From SB15 sp964639245 (lineage in GTDB: Bacteria > Chloroflexota > Anaerolineae > Aggregatilineales > J027), in contig CAZXCU010000019.1 in assembly GCA_964639245.1 (NCBI GenBank), forward strand, positions 31,883-95,882: a stretch of 64,000 bases of DNA. The letters are read 5' to 3'. The notes under the pieces were generated by a model that was given only the letters and a program-made list of their open reading frames with translations, searched no databases and was not told the DNA's origin. Numbering within the stretch: the first letter of the stretch is position 1; the number at the start of each line of letters is the position of its first letter. Of the stretch, positions 9,000-18,307 are shown in pieces. The position numbers and the translations under genes are program-made.

Positions 9000-11060
9000 A
9001 TGACACACACCAAACTTCATGAATACTTAAAGCAGGTCGCCAGAGAAGGCCGTACCGTCACCTATGGGGATGCTGCACCAATAGCAGGTTTGCGCCTCGA
9101 AAGAGAATCCGAGCGCAATAAATTGTTTGAACTGCTGGGCGAAATCTCTGAACACGAATTTCGGGAAGGGCGGCCCATGCTGTCGGCGCTGGTGGTGTCG
9201 TCGGGAAATGCGCGTCCGGGGGCGGGCTTTTTCAAGCTGGCAAAACAGTTGGGGTTGTATCATGGCAAAAATGACTCTGACGCGGATTCGTTTTTTACCG
9301 CCGAAGTTCGCCGTGTGCATCAATGCTGGAAAAATATGCCAGTTCTCGAAACGGCTGCTCATGAACCACAATCGCCGTTGCCTGTTCTGGCGCGTGTGCT
9401 GCGCGGTGCGGGTTCACAGGATACCACCAGCGCGGCGGAGGTCGATCTCCTCCAACGTTTTGATAAACTCCCTGCACCGTTCACGGTCATCCATAGTGTG
9501 AAATGGCTCGGACATGAACGCGAGAAATATGGCCGTACCGTTGGCGAAGCCGATTTTCTGGTGGCACATCCCGATCATGGCGTGCTGGTAATTGAGGTCA
9601 AAGGGGGGCGTGTCGCAGTTCAAAAAGGCATGTGGACGAGTACAGATCGCAACGGTCAGGTGCATGAGATTCACGATCCATTGGCGCAGGCAGATCGAAG
9701 CCGCCGTGCCTTGTCTGTCTGGCTGGAGAACCATGAAAAAACACGGGGTTTTCGTTATGCCCTGTTTCCGGCGGTGATTCTGCCTGATTCCGAGGTCAAG
9801 ATTGACATTCGCCCTGATGCGCCCAAAGAACTGTATATTGATATTCATCGGGTGGAGCGTCTGGAAAAATCCTTGCTGGACATCTTCGCCTATTGGAAGA
9901 AACACGCCGATCACAAAAATACTGTGATGGGCGGGGTCAATGCTGTCAATGCACTGGTGGAGTTGGCAGTTCCCAGTTATAACCTCAGTCCGCGTGTCGC
10001 CGCGATTTTTGAAAATGAGCGCCGTAAAATTGAAGCGCTTACGCAGGAACAGTTTGAACTCCTCAAGAATCTTCAGTATATGCCGCAAATGGCCGTTGTC
10101 GGAGGGGCGGGTACAGGCAAAACGATGATTGCAATGGAAAAAGCCCAGCGGCTTGCCAGTGAAGGGCAGCGTGTGCTGTTCCTCTGCTTTAACGTGAATC
10201 TGGCAAACTGGCTGTCCAAAAGTCTCACCCATCCCAACATTCTGGTGTCGACCTTTTATAGTTTTGTGGGACAGGCACGCCAATGGGCAGGCTTAAGAAA
10301 TTCTTCTCCCCATAACTGGGAAAAATTACGCGAAACCGCGCCGCAGGAGTTAATGGATGCGGTGGGCATTATCCGCGCTCCCGGTTCCGGCGCAGAAAAC
10401 AAACTCTTTGACGCAATTTTAGTGGATGAGGGACAAGATTTCGCGGAGGACTGGTGGTTGCCCTTACCGGATTTTTTGAAGGACAGCGAAACGGGTGTAT
10501 TTTACGTTTTCTTTGATGATAACCAGAACATTTATCAGCAAATTCGGAATATTCCGGTTAAAACTGGACGATTCGCGCTCACGAAAAATTGTCGGAACAC
10601 ACAAGCTATCTATAGCGAACTCATGCGTTATATGTGGCATGAGCAGGATACGACCTGCGCGGGGCCAGATGGTCGACCTGTGGAGATGATTCTGGCGCGG
10701 GATGCCAAAACAGCAGAAGATGCGCTGCGTAAAACGCTGCACCGTCTTGTGAATGAGGACGGTGTTTCTCCGAATGACATTATCCTGCTCACGCCGCGTG
10801 CCGAACGCACCAGTATCTGGAAAAGCGATGCGGTCCTTGGCAATTTTATCCTGACATGGAATATGCAAACTGAAATGCAAAATGCCATCCGTATATGCAG
10901 CATCTATAGCTATAAAGGATTAGAGTGTCCGGTCGTGATTTTGAGTGAATTGGAACGTGCTAACGAGGATGTGACGGATCAGTTGATCTATGTGGGACTT
11001 TCTCGCGCTCGAAATCATGTGGTTGTGATTGGAAATTTACCGAATCCAAAGCGCTCATAA
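9000..11060 (+). CDS. NERD-domain and UvrD-like superfamily 1 helicase, probable defence protein
   Basis: A 686-residue protein if it starts at 9000; an earlier in-frame ATG at 8982 is possible. Residues 1-~100 form a small domain (VTYGDAAPIAGL, then RPMLSALVV and GFFKLA) that I recall from endonuclease-associated proteins. Next comes a NERD nuclease-related domain with an E-V-K-G core at about residues 195-205. The helicase part has Walker A (GGAGTGKT) near 367, VDEGQD near 475, an SYKGLE motif near 640 and a C-terminal GLSRARNHV motif. A TATAAT box at 8954-8959 may drive it. Fusions of NERD and UvrD-type helicases are typical of antiphage islands; the exact system is not known. Confidence 0.78.
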   Translation: MTHTKLHEYLKQVAREGRTVTYGDAAPIAGLRLERESERNKLFELLGEISEHEFREGRPMLSALVVSSGNARPGAGFFKLAKQLGLYHGKNDSDADSFFTAEVRRVHQCWKNMPVLETAAHEPQSPLPVLARVLRGAGSQDTTSAAEVDLLQRFDKLPAPFTVIHSVKWLGHEREKYGRTVGEADFLVAHPDHGVLVIEVKGGRVAVQKGMWTSTDRNGQVHEIHDPLAQADRSRRALSVWLENHEKTRGFRYALFPAVILPDSEVKIDIRPDAPKELYIDIHRVERLEKSLLDIFAYWKKHADHKNTVMGGVNAVNALVELAVPSYNLSPRVAAIFENERRKIEALTQEQFELLKNLQYMPQMAVVGGAGTGKTMIAMEKAQRLASEGQRVLFLCFNVNLANWLSKSLTHPNILVSTFYSFVGQARQWAGLRNSSPHNWEKLRETAPQELMDAVGIIRAPGSGAENKLFDAILVDEGQDFAEDWWLPLPDFLKDSETGVFYVFFDDNQNIYQQIRNIPVKTGRFALTKNCRNTQAIYSELMRYMWHEQDTTCAGPDGRPVEMILARDAKTAEDALRKTLHRLVNEDGVSPNDIILLTPRAERTSIWKSDAVLGNFILTWNMQTEMQNAIRICSIYSYKGLECPVVILSELERANEDVTDQLIYVGLSRARNHVVVIGNLPNPKRS

Positions 11061-11080
11061 CAACCACTGCAATTTATTAA

Positions 11081-12205
11081 CTGACCTTACGCAGCCAGTC
11101 GAATAGGCTGCAAGTCGGCTAACGCATCAAAAGCGGTACGAAGTGCCCGCAGGTAGAGTTTAGACTTGAGCGCAAAATGATTGGTCTTGGTGGTCATTTT
11201 CAGCATTTCAAGTTTGAGATAAGCACACATCGAAGCAAAGAGATGGTTGCTTTGAGTGGTGATGGTTTTGGTGGGCGATTTCGCCAGCGACGCATTTTGC
11301 TTGAGCGATTTATGAAAAAGTTCCACGTTCCATCGTTTGCCATAGATTGTGGTAATCTGGTCGTAAGTGAGGTCGAGGTCACTGGTGACGAGATAGAGAA
11401 TACCGCAACTGCCATCCTCGTTTGTGAAGAGTTGTTTGACCAAATGGAGTGGGAACTCAACCCCTTCCAAATACACGGTCAGCACGGTATTCGGTTCTAG
11501 TACCAGCCCATCCACACGCACATAACGACCCTGCTTTTTGCTGTCGGCATTGAGCGCGACTTTGCGGTTACTTTTCAAGGGCATCATGAAGTCACGTTTC
11601 AACTCCTGTTTCACGAATTGCATATTGTCTGCCGAAGCGTACCAGACATCATTCAGGACATAGCGGAAGGGGAATTGGTTCCGCGCTGCTTGGCGCAACA
11701 ACTGCTGGTAAACTTCATTTTGGGTCTGGCTGGCTCGGCGTTTCTGTTTCCCGGTCTTTTCATCGATGTAGACTTCTGTTTTGGTGACGATATGATACCC
11801 AACCGGCAGGGAAATCCCCTTCGCATGGTACAAGGCCGTGATGAAATTGATCCCTTTCACCGTTTGTCCGCTAGTGTGGTCGTAATGCCAGCACACGATC
11901 TCATTTTCATCTGTATGCGGCTTTTCCACCAGGCTATCATCTACAATGATCACCCCCTGCTCCTCTTGAATCTGACGCACATAGGGTTTGACGACTTTCC
12001 AAAACGCTGAACCATCTTTGATGGGACTTGCCAGCAAACGCTGAATTCGGTCATGGCTAATGACCCCATCCAACATCTGTGACAGACCTGTTCCGGTGGT
12101 CAATCCAAACGAACTGATCAGGTAATCCGTGTAGATGTCCAGAAGTTCTTGTTCGTTCATGCTGCTAGTTTATATCGTTTTTCAACCCTTTGTGCGTAAT
12201 GTCAA
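11081..12205 (-). mobile_element. IS4/IS701-type insertion sequence
   Basis: A single transposase gene is bounded by imperfect inverted repeats: CTGACCTTACGCA at 11081-11093 and, read on the opposite strand, TTGACATTACGCA at 12193-12205 (11 of 13 match). The left repeat overlaps the transposase stop codon. No flanking target duplication is obvious, so the exact ends may differ by a few bases. Confidence 0.7.
11087..12160 (-). CDS. IS4/IS701-family DDE transposase
   Basis: A 357-residue transposase that looks intact. The acidic triad is visible: VDDS at about residues 73-76, LNDVWYAS near 178, and the YGKRWNVELFHKSLK signature near 280-295, in which the E is catalytic and the pattern Y-x2-R-x3-E-x6-K is complete. 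It would cut and paste the element between the repeats noted for it. The gene points back toward the defence island. Full length and conserved catalytic residues suggest a recent arrival. Confidence 0.88.
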   Translation of the reverse strand: MNEQELLDIYTDYLISSFGLTTGTGLSQMLDGVISHDRIQRLLASPIKDGSAFWKVVKPYVRQIQEEQGVIIVDDSLVEKPHTDENEIVCWHYDHTSGQTVKGINFITALYHAKGISLPVGYHIVTKTEVYIDEKTGKQKRRASQTQNEVYQQLLRQAARNQFPFRYVLNDVWYASADNMQFVKQELKRDFMMPLKSNRKVALNADSKKQGRYVRVDGLVLEPNTVLTVYLEGVEFPLHLVKQLFTNEDGSCGILYLVTSDLDLTYDQITTIYGKRWNVELFHKSLKQNASLAKSPTKTITTQSNHLFASMCAYLKLEMLKMTTKTNHFALKSKLYLRALRTAFDALADLQPIRLAA

Positions 12206-13212
12206 TCAGTATCTGTTTACTGGTTTTCCTGCTGATCATAGCGGGCAGAGGAGATGATGCTGCTTCTGACAGCGAAAATCCATTGGCGTCACCCACACTG
12301 CGCTATACCGTCACCCCGACCCCCATTGCCCTTGAGGAACAGGACACCATCATCAAGGATGGGGATCGAGATGCCGGACGGGCACTGGCCTATCCGGTCG
12401 GTTTGCAAATTTATCCACCCGGCGAACAGCAACCGCGTGTGTTTGTGGTGCAGCGGCGGGCAGTGGAATATTCGGAGTGGGCCTATGACCCCAACCCCGA
12501 TACCGCCAGTTATTTGCTTGGCATGTCGGTGCGGCGGGTGGTGGGTATCCCGTTCAGTGAGGAAAACGCGGCCCTATTTGACCGTCTGTATGAAGGGGCG
12601 ATCTTTCATTTGATTCTCAATACAGGCGCAGTCATCGAATATCGCTTTGATCAACGCAGGGAAGTTCGCCGCAGCGACACAGCGGCTTTTCGACAGATTT
12701 CACCGGGATTGGTGCTGGTCTTGATTGGCGAACTGAATGAGGAGGGCGCACCAACGGCCACCCGTTCGCTGGTCGTGGCGCGCTATGAACCTGAACAGGA
12801 ACTCACCCGCGAAGGTTTCTTGTCTACTGATGTGGAGCGCATCGCGCCGATTGCTAGCGCGACACCCATCATTCCCACTGTGACACCCTTGCCCGCCCGT
12901 GATTTACTCTATGTGGAATTAGTCAGTGCTTCAACTTCCCCTGATGGTTATCTGGTGACGGAATTGCGCCTTTATAATGGACAATTTGAGGCAGTGACCA
13001 TCTACCCTGATGACATCCATATCGCATTCGGGCATCAACCCAACCCGCCGGGACCTTGGCAATCTGCTGAAGGCTTTGACGAGATGACAATCTTGCCGGG
13101 GCAAGCGTTGGATTTGAGCATTACTTGGGAATGGGAGTATGAATCTTTCCTAACAATACAGGTGATGGAATACATCTTCAATATTGAACTATCTGATAAA
13201 CGCCTTAATTGA
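12199..13212 (+). CDS. Exported or membrane-anchored protein of unknown function, start lies in IS end
   Basis: A 337-residue protein with an N-terminal hydrophobic segment (ICLLVFLLIIAG) and then a proline/threonine-rich linker, so it is likely anchored and exposed outside the cytoplasm. The body is rich in strands. The C-terminal ~110 residues resemble the calcium- or telomere-type DUF4352-like beta domain (YVELVSA..SPDGYLVTELRLYNG), a weak resemblance. No lipobox cysteine is present: R stands where C would be expected in AGRGDD. The first codons fall inside the right inverted repeat of the insertion sequence, so the original start was probably lost and this ATG is a replacement. Confidence 0.6.
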   Translation: MSISICLLVFLLIIAGRGDDAASDSENPLASPTLRYTVTPTPIALEEQDTIIKDGDRDAGRALAYPVGLQIYPPGEQQPRVFVVQRRAVEYSEWAYDPNPDTASYLLGMSVRRVVGIPFSEENAALFDRLYEGAIFHLILNTGAVIEYRFDQRREVRRSDTAAFRQISPGLVLVLIGELNEEGAPTATRSLVVARYEPEQELTREGFLSTDVERIAPIASATPIIPTVTPLPARDLLYVELVSASTSPDGYLVTELRLYNGQFEAVTIYPDDIHIAFGHQPNPPGPWQSAEGFDEMTILPGQALDLSITWEWEYESFLTIQVMEYIFNIELSDKRLN

Positions 13213-13306
13213 TAAATGATTAGAATTCGGGTGCTAAAAGATACTTATTACATATAATCATATAATTCATAATTATAGTATTTGGTGCTTATTTGAGGGT
13301 CAATAT

Positions 13307-16204
13307 ATGCGTTTCGGTGTCTTGCTCAGTATTCTAATTGTGTCATTATTGATTTCTAGTAGACTTCCTAGTCACGCCCAAACAAATAGCAATGAGCCTA
13401 TTCGGCAATGGGCGACTTATGCGACCGCCAGTAGCGAGTATTCATCTCCAGAATGGGCCGCAATCCAAGCAACTGGCGAACCCGATACGTTTGATTGCGG
13501 CGATATAGGTACAGCATGGGCATCTGCTGACTCTTATGGTGAAGCAAGCCTGACTGTTTATTTTGATGAACCAGTATTTCCTATTCAGGTTAATATCCAT
13601 CAGACTTATACCCCAGGTTCGATAACATCCATCGAACTCTTACAGGTCAACGGGAGTTCAGTACAGGTCCCTCAAAGTTCTGATCCTGTAACAGATTGTC
13701 CTCGTGTATTTTCACTCAATATTGACTTGCCTGATATAGGATTGGTAGATGGAGTCACGATTTATCTGAATCAAGATATCGGTGGTTCTTGGAATGAGAT
13801 AGATGCTGTTGAGCTAGTTGGGTATAAAACAACTGAGACAGAAGCTGTAACTCTAGATGCTGAGACTACCGCAGAACCTGATGCGCTTGAACCTGAAGTA
13901 ACGAGTGAATCCAACGCTTCGTTAGAAATTGTGCTGATTGAACCAGAACCAACCGGGTATGAGGTCATCACACCTGAAAATGCTGCTTCCGTACAGCGTG
14001 TAAACCTTGTATATGGGCTGCCACTTGTGCGAGATATTGCATTCAGCCCCAGAGGCAATCTATTAGCGGCAGCAGTAGCTGAGTTTGACAACAACGTAGA
14101 TGCGGAAGTCATATTCTTTAGTGTGCCTGATTTAGTTGAACAATCGCGTTTTTCGATTCCTTTAGTGGAAGAATATGGTTATATCAGCCCGATACTGGCT
14201 TTTAGCCCCGACGGAACAAAACTGGCAGTAGGGCATGAAAGGTATCTGAGCCTATGGGATGTATCAACCGGGCAACCTCTGTACACAATTGAAGTTGATG
14301 ATGATTATAGACTTGGACTAGAAAGCTTGAGCTTTAGCCCTGATGGTCTATTACTGGCATTTACGGGAGTAACAAATCCACTAGGTTTACTGGATGTGAT
14401 GACTGGAAGTTTGCTTGATAGTCCAAAAACGCCGCAAACGAGTTGGGCACTCTATGCTGATTTTTACCCCGGAATCACGCCAGATGGTGAGTTTCTCTTG
14501 GCAGTCTCAGAATCTGCTTCCACTGAAGATGAAGGTGGCTATTCTTTTACACGAGTCGTCCTTTATGCAATCAGACCCGGAGGCTCTTGGGATGTACGCT
14601 CTATTTTTACGAGGCCTGATTTGTCAGCCTACAACACTGATTGCTGCTTAGCCAACAATCATGTCCATTTTTCACCAGAAGGCAACTTTGTAGCTCATTC
14701 ATCTAGTTCTGGTATTCGATTGTGGAATATCGCAGAAGAACGACTTGCAACGGTTCTTCTGCCCTATCAAATGTCAGAATATCAGGATGAATTTGAAGCT
14801 ATTTGTCTTGATTGGAGTCCCAATGGCAGGCTAATTGTGGCAACTGAAGACTATACAGAGCCTGCTGTTGTCTTCGATGTTACCAATGGTCAAATCATTA
14901 GCTTACTAACACAACATGGTTTAGGATATGTGGAACCAGAAGAGTTGGAGTTTAGCCCAGACGGTTCATTAATTGCAATTTCAGGGAACCAGGACAACAC
15001 TCTTGTTCTTTATGGTATCCCACGTCCGGTTAATGCTTTTGCGGTGACCAGTGAAGTTATAGAAGGTGAATTACCTGGAGAAGGATCGGTGTTATTTGAG
15101 GGAGTGGCAGGCGAAACAATTACCATTACCGTTCAGGCACTGAGCGGTAGCCTTGATCCGTCTGTGGTTCTCTTTGAAATTACATCATCCGATGACGAAG
15201 AAGACATATTCATTGAGCGTAACGACAACCACAATTCAGATGATTTTAATCTCACTTTTGTGGATGCTCGTATTAACTCATTAACACTGCGAAAAACAGG
15301 AACCTACTTGCTGAAAATAGGCGGTTATGGAGGAAGATATCGTCTGACAATTGACCGTATACCACCAATGAATATCAACAGCGAGACAATTACCAGCTTA
15401 GACGCACCCGGTCAATTAATCTATGCTGCTGGTTCAGATGCTCCCAAACTGTATCGGATGAGTACAAGCAACCTGGTCAATCCTGAAATGCTGACGAATT
15501 CTAATACGTCAGAGAGTTCTATGGATGTAGCTGCCGATGGAAGTATCGTTCTGACCCGACTTAACAGCGAAAACGAATTCTGGGAAGTTATCCTCATTCA
15601 TCCCGATGGCGAGTCTGTCCAACTCACACGAGACATGGGTAACAATTACAGACCGACATTTTCTCCAGATGGAACACAAATTCTTTTTGTGTCAGACCGT
15701 GATGGAAACCGTGAAATCTATTTGATGGCAAGTGATGGCAGTAATCAGCGTCGTTTGACAAGCAATTCGATTGTAGATGATTTCCCTGCCTGGTCGCCGG
15801 ATGGCTCTCAGATTCTCTTCTCTTCCAATCGAACTGGTAACGCCGATCTTTATCTCATGGATACCACCGGACAAATATCAGATCGCCTTACCAACAATGC
15901 CGATACTGAAGTTGATATATCTTGGTCACCAGATGGTTCTCAGATTGTGTTCTCGGTACTAGGTGAGGACAATGTGGCAGATATTCTTGTTCTTGATCTC
16001 ACCAATAATCAGACAACGATGCTAACCGATGGTGGATTAAACTTCTCGCCAACGTGGTCACCGGATGGACATTACATTGCTTTCATATCAGATCGTAATG
16101 GCGGTCAAGATATCTACATCGTGGAAGCTGATGGGTCAAATGTTCAACGCATCACGCAAACAACAGAGCTGGAATTGTTCGTGCGCTGGGTTAACGTACC
16201 GTAG
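13307..16204 (+). CDS. Secreted WD40/TolB beta-propeller protein
   Basis: A 965-residue protein with a signal peptide (cut after SHA, about residue 24). A discoidin-like beta domain (~30-180) is followed by an acidic, threonine-rich linker. A WD40-like propeller (~215-570) has several FSPDG repeats. A pre-peptidase-type beta domain (~590-685) follows, then TolB/PD40 repeats (~700-960) with repeated FSPDGTQI, WSPDGSQI and SDRNG motifs. GAGGG lies 8 bases before the ATG, and an AT-rich tract with TATAAT-like boxes lies upstream (13250-13285). Such proteins bind partners or substrates outside the cell; the ligand is unknown. The 3' end overlaps the end of the convergent TIR gene by 14 bases. Confidence 0.8.
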   Translation: MRFGVLLSILIVSLLISSRLPSHAQTNSNEPIRQWATYATASSEYSSPEWAAIQATGEPDTFDCGDIGTAWASADSYGEASLTVYFDEPVFPIQVNIHQTYTPGSITSIELLQVNGSSVQVPQSSDPVTDCPRVFSLNIDLPDIGLVDGVTIYLNQDIGGSWNEIDAVELVGYKTTETEAVTLDAETTAEPDALEPEVTSESNASLEIVLIEPEPTGYEVITPENAASVQRVNLVYGLPLVRDIAFSPRGNLLAAAVAEFDNNVDAEVIFFSVPDLVEQSRFSIPLVEEYGYISPILAFSPDGTKLAVGHERYLSLWDVSTGQPLYTIEVDDDYRLGLESLSFSPDGLLLAFTGVTNPLGLLDVMTGSLLDSPKTPQTSWALYADFYPGITPDGEFLLAVSESASTEDEGGYSFTRVVLYAIRPGGSWDVRSIFTRPDLSAYNTDCCLANNHVHFSPEGNFVAHSSSSGIRLWNIAEERLATVLLPYQMSEYQDEFEAICLDWSPNGRLIVATEDYTEPAVVFDVTNGQIISLLTQHGLGYVEPEELEFSPDGSLIAISGNQDNTLVLYGIPRPVNAFAVTSEVIEGELPGEGSVLFEGVAGETITITVQALSGSLDPSVVLFEITSSDDEEDIFIERNDNHNSDDFNLTFVDARINSLTLRKTGTYLLKIGGYGGRYRLTIDRIPPMNINSETITSLDAPGQLIYAAGSDAPKLYRMSTSNLVNPEMLTNSNTSESSMDVAADGSIVLTRLNSENEFWEVILIHPDGESVQLTRDMGNNYRPTFSPDGTQILFVSDRDGNREIYLMASDGSNQRRLTSNSIVDDFPAWSPDGSQILFSSNRTGNADLYLMDTTGQISDRLTNNADTEVDISWSPDGSQIVFSVLGEDNVADILVLDLTNNQTTMLTDGGLNFSPTWSPDGHYIAFISDRNGGQDIYIVEADGSNVQRITQTTELELFVRWVNVP

Positions 16205-17339
16205 AAGCGATTTCCAGCAATAAAGCCTCAAAACTTGTAATCTCACCTGAGAGGGTTTGCGCGAAGAATACAGCGAACCCTCTCTCTGATTCTGTGTGAG
16301 GAATCACCAGAATAAACCCTTCTTGTTGATTAGGCAGATTGCGGAGATCAACGCGAACAGCGTTTTGTCCTATGTCAACAGTTTGCACCATGCCTGTTGT
16401 CCCACCATTTGCAACCAGTCGGCTGGCTGTTTGCGAAGCAAGTCTTTCCATATCTGTCTCTTCCGTACTGAAAGGCAACAGTGAAATAGCGACCTGTCCT
16501 CGATTGAGAGGAGAATCAGAAGCGATTGCGGTCAGTGCGTTGCGGTTGCTTGCAACAATTACATATGGTAAGTCAAAGCCAACTACCCATCCGGTTGGAT
16601 AATTAAAGGAAAGATTATTATCCACAGAACGAAAGACTTGAGAAAGCTCGCTGATACTTATTGGTGATTGTGTTGTTGAACCGGCTGCAGCAAGTGTTGT
16701 TACAGTTGCGGTTGTAGTTGGCGAGGGTATGTCAGTTTCCGTAGCAGTGAGGGTAAGCGTTGGGGTTACTGTATGTGTTGGCACCCGAGAATCCTCATTA
16801 TCAGATGACACTAAAAGTAATCCTGCTATGGCAACTATTATAAACAAACTGGCAAACAACAAAATCAGCCCCCAATGGGGCTTACTTTTTTTAATTTCTT
16901 GAATAAGGTCTTGCATATCGCGTTGAAAGTCGCGTCCAGTGCGAATTTCCCGTGCATTCTTGTAAGCCAGCCTTTCTAAGGTTGGGGGCAGTTGATCGCT
17001 ACTGGGCATCTTTGCTCCATCCACTAAAACAGGGATAGTTGTAACCTGACCCTCCAACCGCAAGGCAGTTTCTACTTCAATACGGACGAAATCTTGGGGG
17101 TTGTCAAGTCGTCGCTGTCCATTCTTGTCAGTGGCGGTTAACCAGCGATTCCCAATAATGACAAGGGCTATATCACTTTCCGTTAGCTTACGCTCAATAA
17201 CTTTCGGAAACTCTGCCCCTGCTCCAATACTTTCGTAATCTACAAACACTTCGGTGAAGTGTGGCTTCAAATGGTCATGAATGCGCCCGACAATTGTTTG
17301 GGTGTCTTCTCGACGATAGGAAATGAATATCTTTGTCAT
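16191..17339 (-). CDS. TIR-domain protein with one membrane segment and outer domain
   Basis: A 382-residue protein. The TIR domain covers residues 1-~140, starting with KIFISYRRED and with a glutamate (E49 in VIER) where NAD-cleaving TIRs keep the catalytic one. A membrane helix lies at about 156-177. A threonine/proline-rich linker is followed by a C-terminal domain (~220-382) of unknown fold, presumably outside. The start at 17339 is preferred because the TIR fold begins there; an in-frame ATG 48 bases upstream adds an unrelated tail. Inside TIR and outside sensor suggests a receptor-like protein that could trigger NAD loss or signalling. It sits on the strand opposite to its neighbours, so it is an independent gene. 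Confidence 0.75.
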   Translation of the reverse strand: MTKIFISYRREDTQTIVGRIHDHLKPHFTEVFVDYESIGAGAEFPKVIERKLTESDIALVIIGNRWLTATDKNGQRRLDNPQDFVRIEVETALRLEGQVTTIPVLVDGAKMPSSDQLPPTLERLAYKNAREIRTGRDFQRDMQDLIQEIKKSKPHWGLILLFASLFIIVAIAGLLLVSSDNEDSRVPTHTVTPTLTLTATETDIPSPTTTATVTTLAAAGSTTQSPISISELSQVFRSVDNNLSFNYPTGWVVGFDLPYVIVASNRNALTAIASDSPLNRGQVAISLLPFSTEETDMERLASQTASRLVANGGTTGMVQTVDIGQNAVRVDLRNLPNQQEGFILVIPHTESERGFAVFFAQTLSGEITSFEALLLEIASTVR

Positions 17340-17546
17340 TATTGTTGATTTATACCATGCGTTAAAACCAGTATAACAGCCTCCCATTTAGAGCCAACTG
17401 CCGAATAACACCAAATCACGAGAAACTAATCACTCTTTCGGCAAGTTGTGTTCAAATCCCGAACATACTGCACCTCTACCTTCCAGTAACCTACATGCTA
17501 TACCAATCAAGCGAATAGCTACCCGCAAGGGGAGAGGAATGTACGC

Positions 17547-17789
17547 ATGGGTAATGTTGGTCCTGCTGTCGAGGCTTTTTTCACCGATTTGAAAGCATTG
17601 CTGCAAATCATCGCACCGATCTTCGCCTTCCTCGGGGTGGTGGGGTTGGGGTTGATGTACATGGGGTCGTCCTTTCCCGTCCTCGGCGACTGGAAAAAGA
17701 ACAATCCGCAAGCAGCGTCCAGTGTGGTAATGGGTCTTGTGTTCGTCTTGCTGGCATCGTCTGTTGCCAGCCTCATCTCGTTTACTTAG
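17547..17789 (+). CDS. VirB2/TrbC-like pilin-type small membrane protein
   Basis: An 80-residue protein with two hydrophobic helices (LLQIIAPIFAFLGVVGLGLMY and VVMGLVFVLLASSVASLI) joined by a short polar loop with KKN. This layout is seen in VirB2/TrbC pilins, though the usual long signal peptide is missing. The ATG has an AGAGGA ribosome site 8 bases upstream. VirB3-like and VirB4-like genes follow at once, which supports a type IV secretion role. It is the first gene of the element on this strand. Confidence 0.6.
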   Translation: MGNVGPAVEAFFTDLKALLQIIAPIFAFLGVVGLGLMYMGSSFPVLGDWKKNNPQAASSVVMGLVFVLLASSVASLISFT

Positions 17790-17851
17790 CGGTCAGCTTG
17801 TCAGCCATCAGCTCAAGAAAAAGCGGGTGACTGACAAGCAGGAGGTGACAG

Positions 17852-18307
17852 ATGGTGGCTGAATTCAAATCCCACGTCTTACGGCGCGATGAAAAAGGCA
17901 TGTTCGGGATCCCGTTCAAGCGGCTTCTGGGCGCAGGAATTGCTGGCGTGGTCGTGTTCATGGTGGCGCGAATGCTTTTCCCGATGGGGGCAATCCCCTT
18001 TGGCTTTTTCGGTTTCATCGCTGCCCTGATTTTGTCTGCTCAGCGCGGCGGCTTGAGTCTGTATACCCGCCTGCTATATCGCGTGCGTGGCTGGCTCATC
18101 ATCGCTGCGGCCAGCAGACCTGAGAGCCTGATGGGTCAACTGGCAGAAACGCTTGAGTTGCCGACTCATCTGGCGTTACTGGAGGGGAAACAGGTGTTTG
18201 CCCCGCATGAAAAAGCTGTCGATGCGGATGCAGAACTTTCGCAGTGGAATACCTATGCCGCCCCGGATGAGGAAGGGGATGGGCTCGTTTTTGTGGAGCA
18301 GTGGTGA
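17852..18307 (+). CDS. VirB3/PrgI-like type IV secretion membrane protein
   Basis: A 151-residue protein with two membrane helices between about residues 25 and 70 (GAGIAGVVVFMVARMLFP and FFGFIAALILSAQRGG), then a soluble tail. This fits the PrgI/VirB3-like proteins that sit before the VirB4 ATPase in Gram-positive and Chloroflexota elements. A consensus ribosome site (AGGAGGTGA) precedes the ATG. Its stop overlaps the VirB4 start (TGATG), so the two are translated together. Assignment rests on layout and neighbourhood. Confidence 0.65.
   Translation: MVAEFKSHVLRRDEKGMFGIPFKRLLGAGIAGVVVFMVARMLFPMGAIPFGFFGFIAALILSAQRGGLSLYTRLLYRVRGWLIIAAASRPESLMGQLAETLELPTHLALLEGKQVFAPHEKAVDADAELSQWNTYAAPDEEGDGLVFVEQW

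Noticed and set aside
9414..10283. 289-residue ORF on the minus strand inside the NERD-helicase gene
   Set aside because: Antisense shadow; the plus strand encodes clear helicase motifs over the same bases.
17430..17776. Two minus-strand ORFs over the VirB2-like gene
   Set aside because: No ribosome sites, and the plus-strand frame has membrane helices, a good ribosome site and operon partners.
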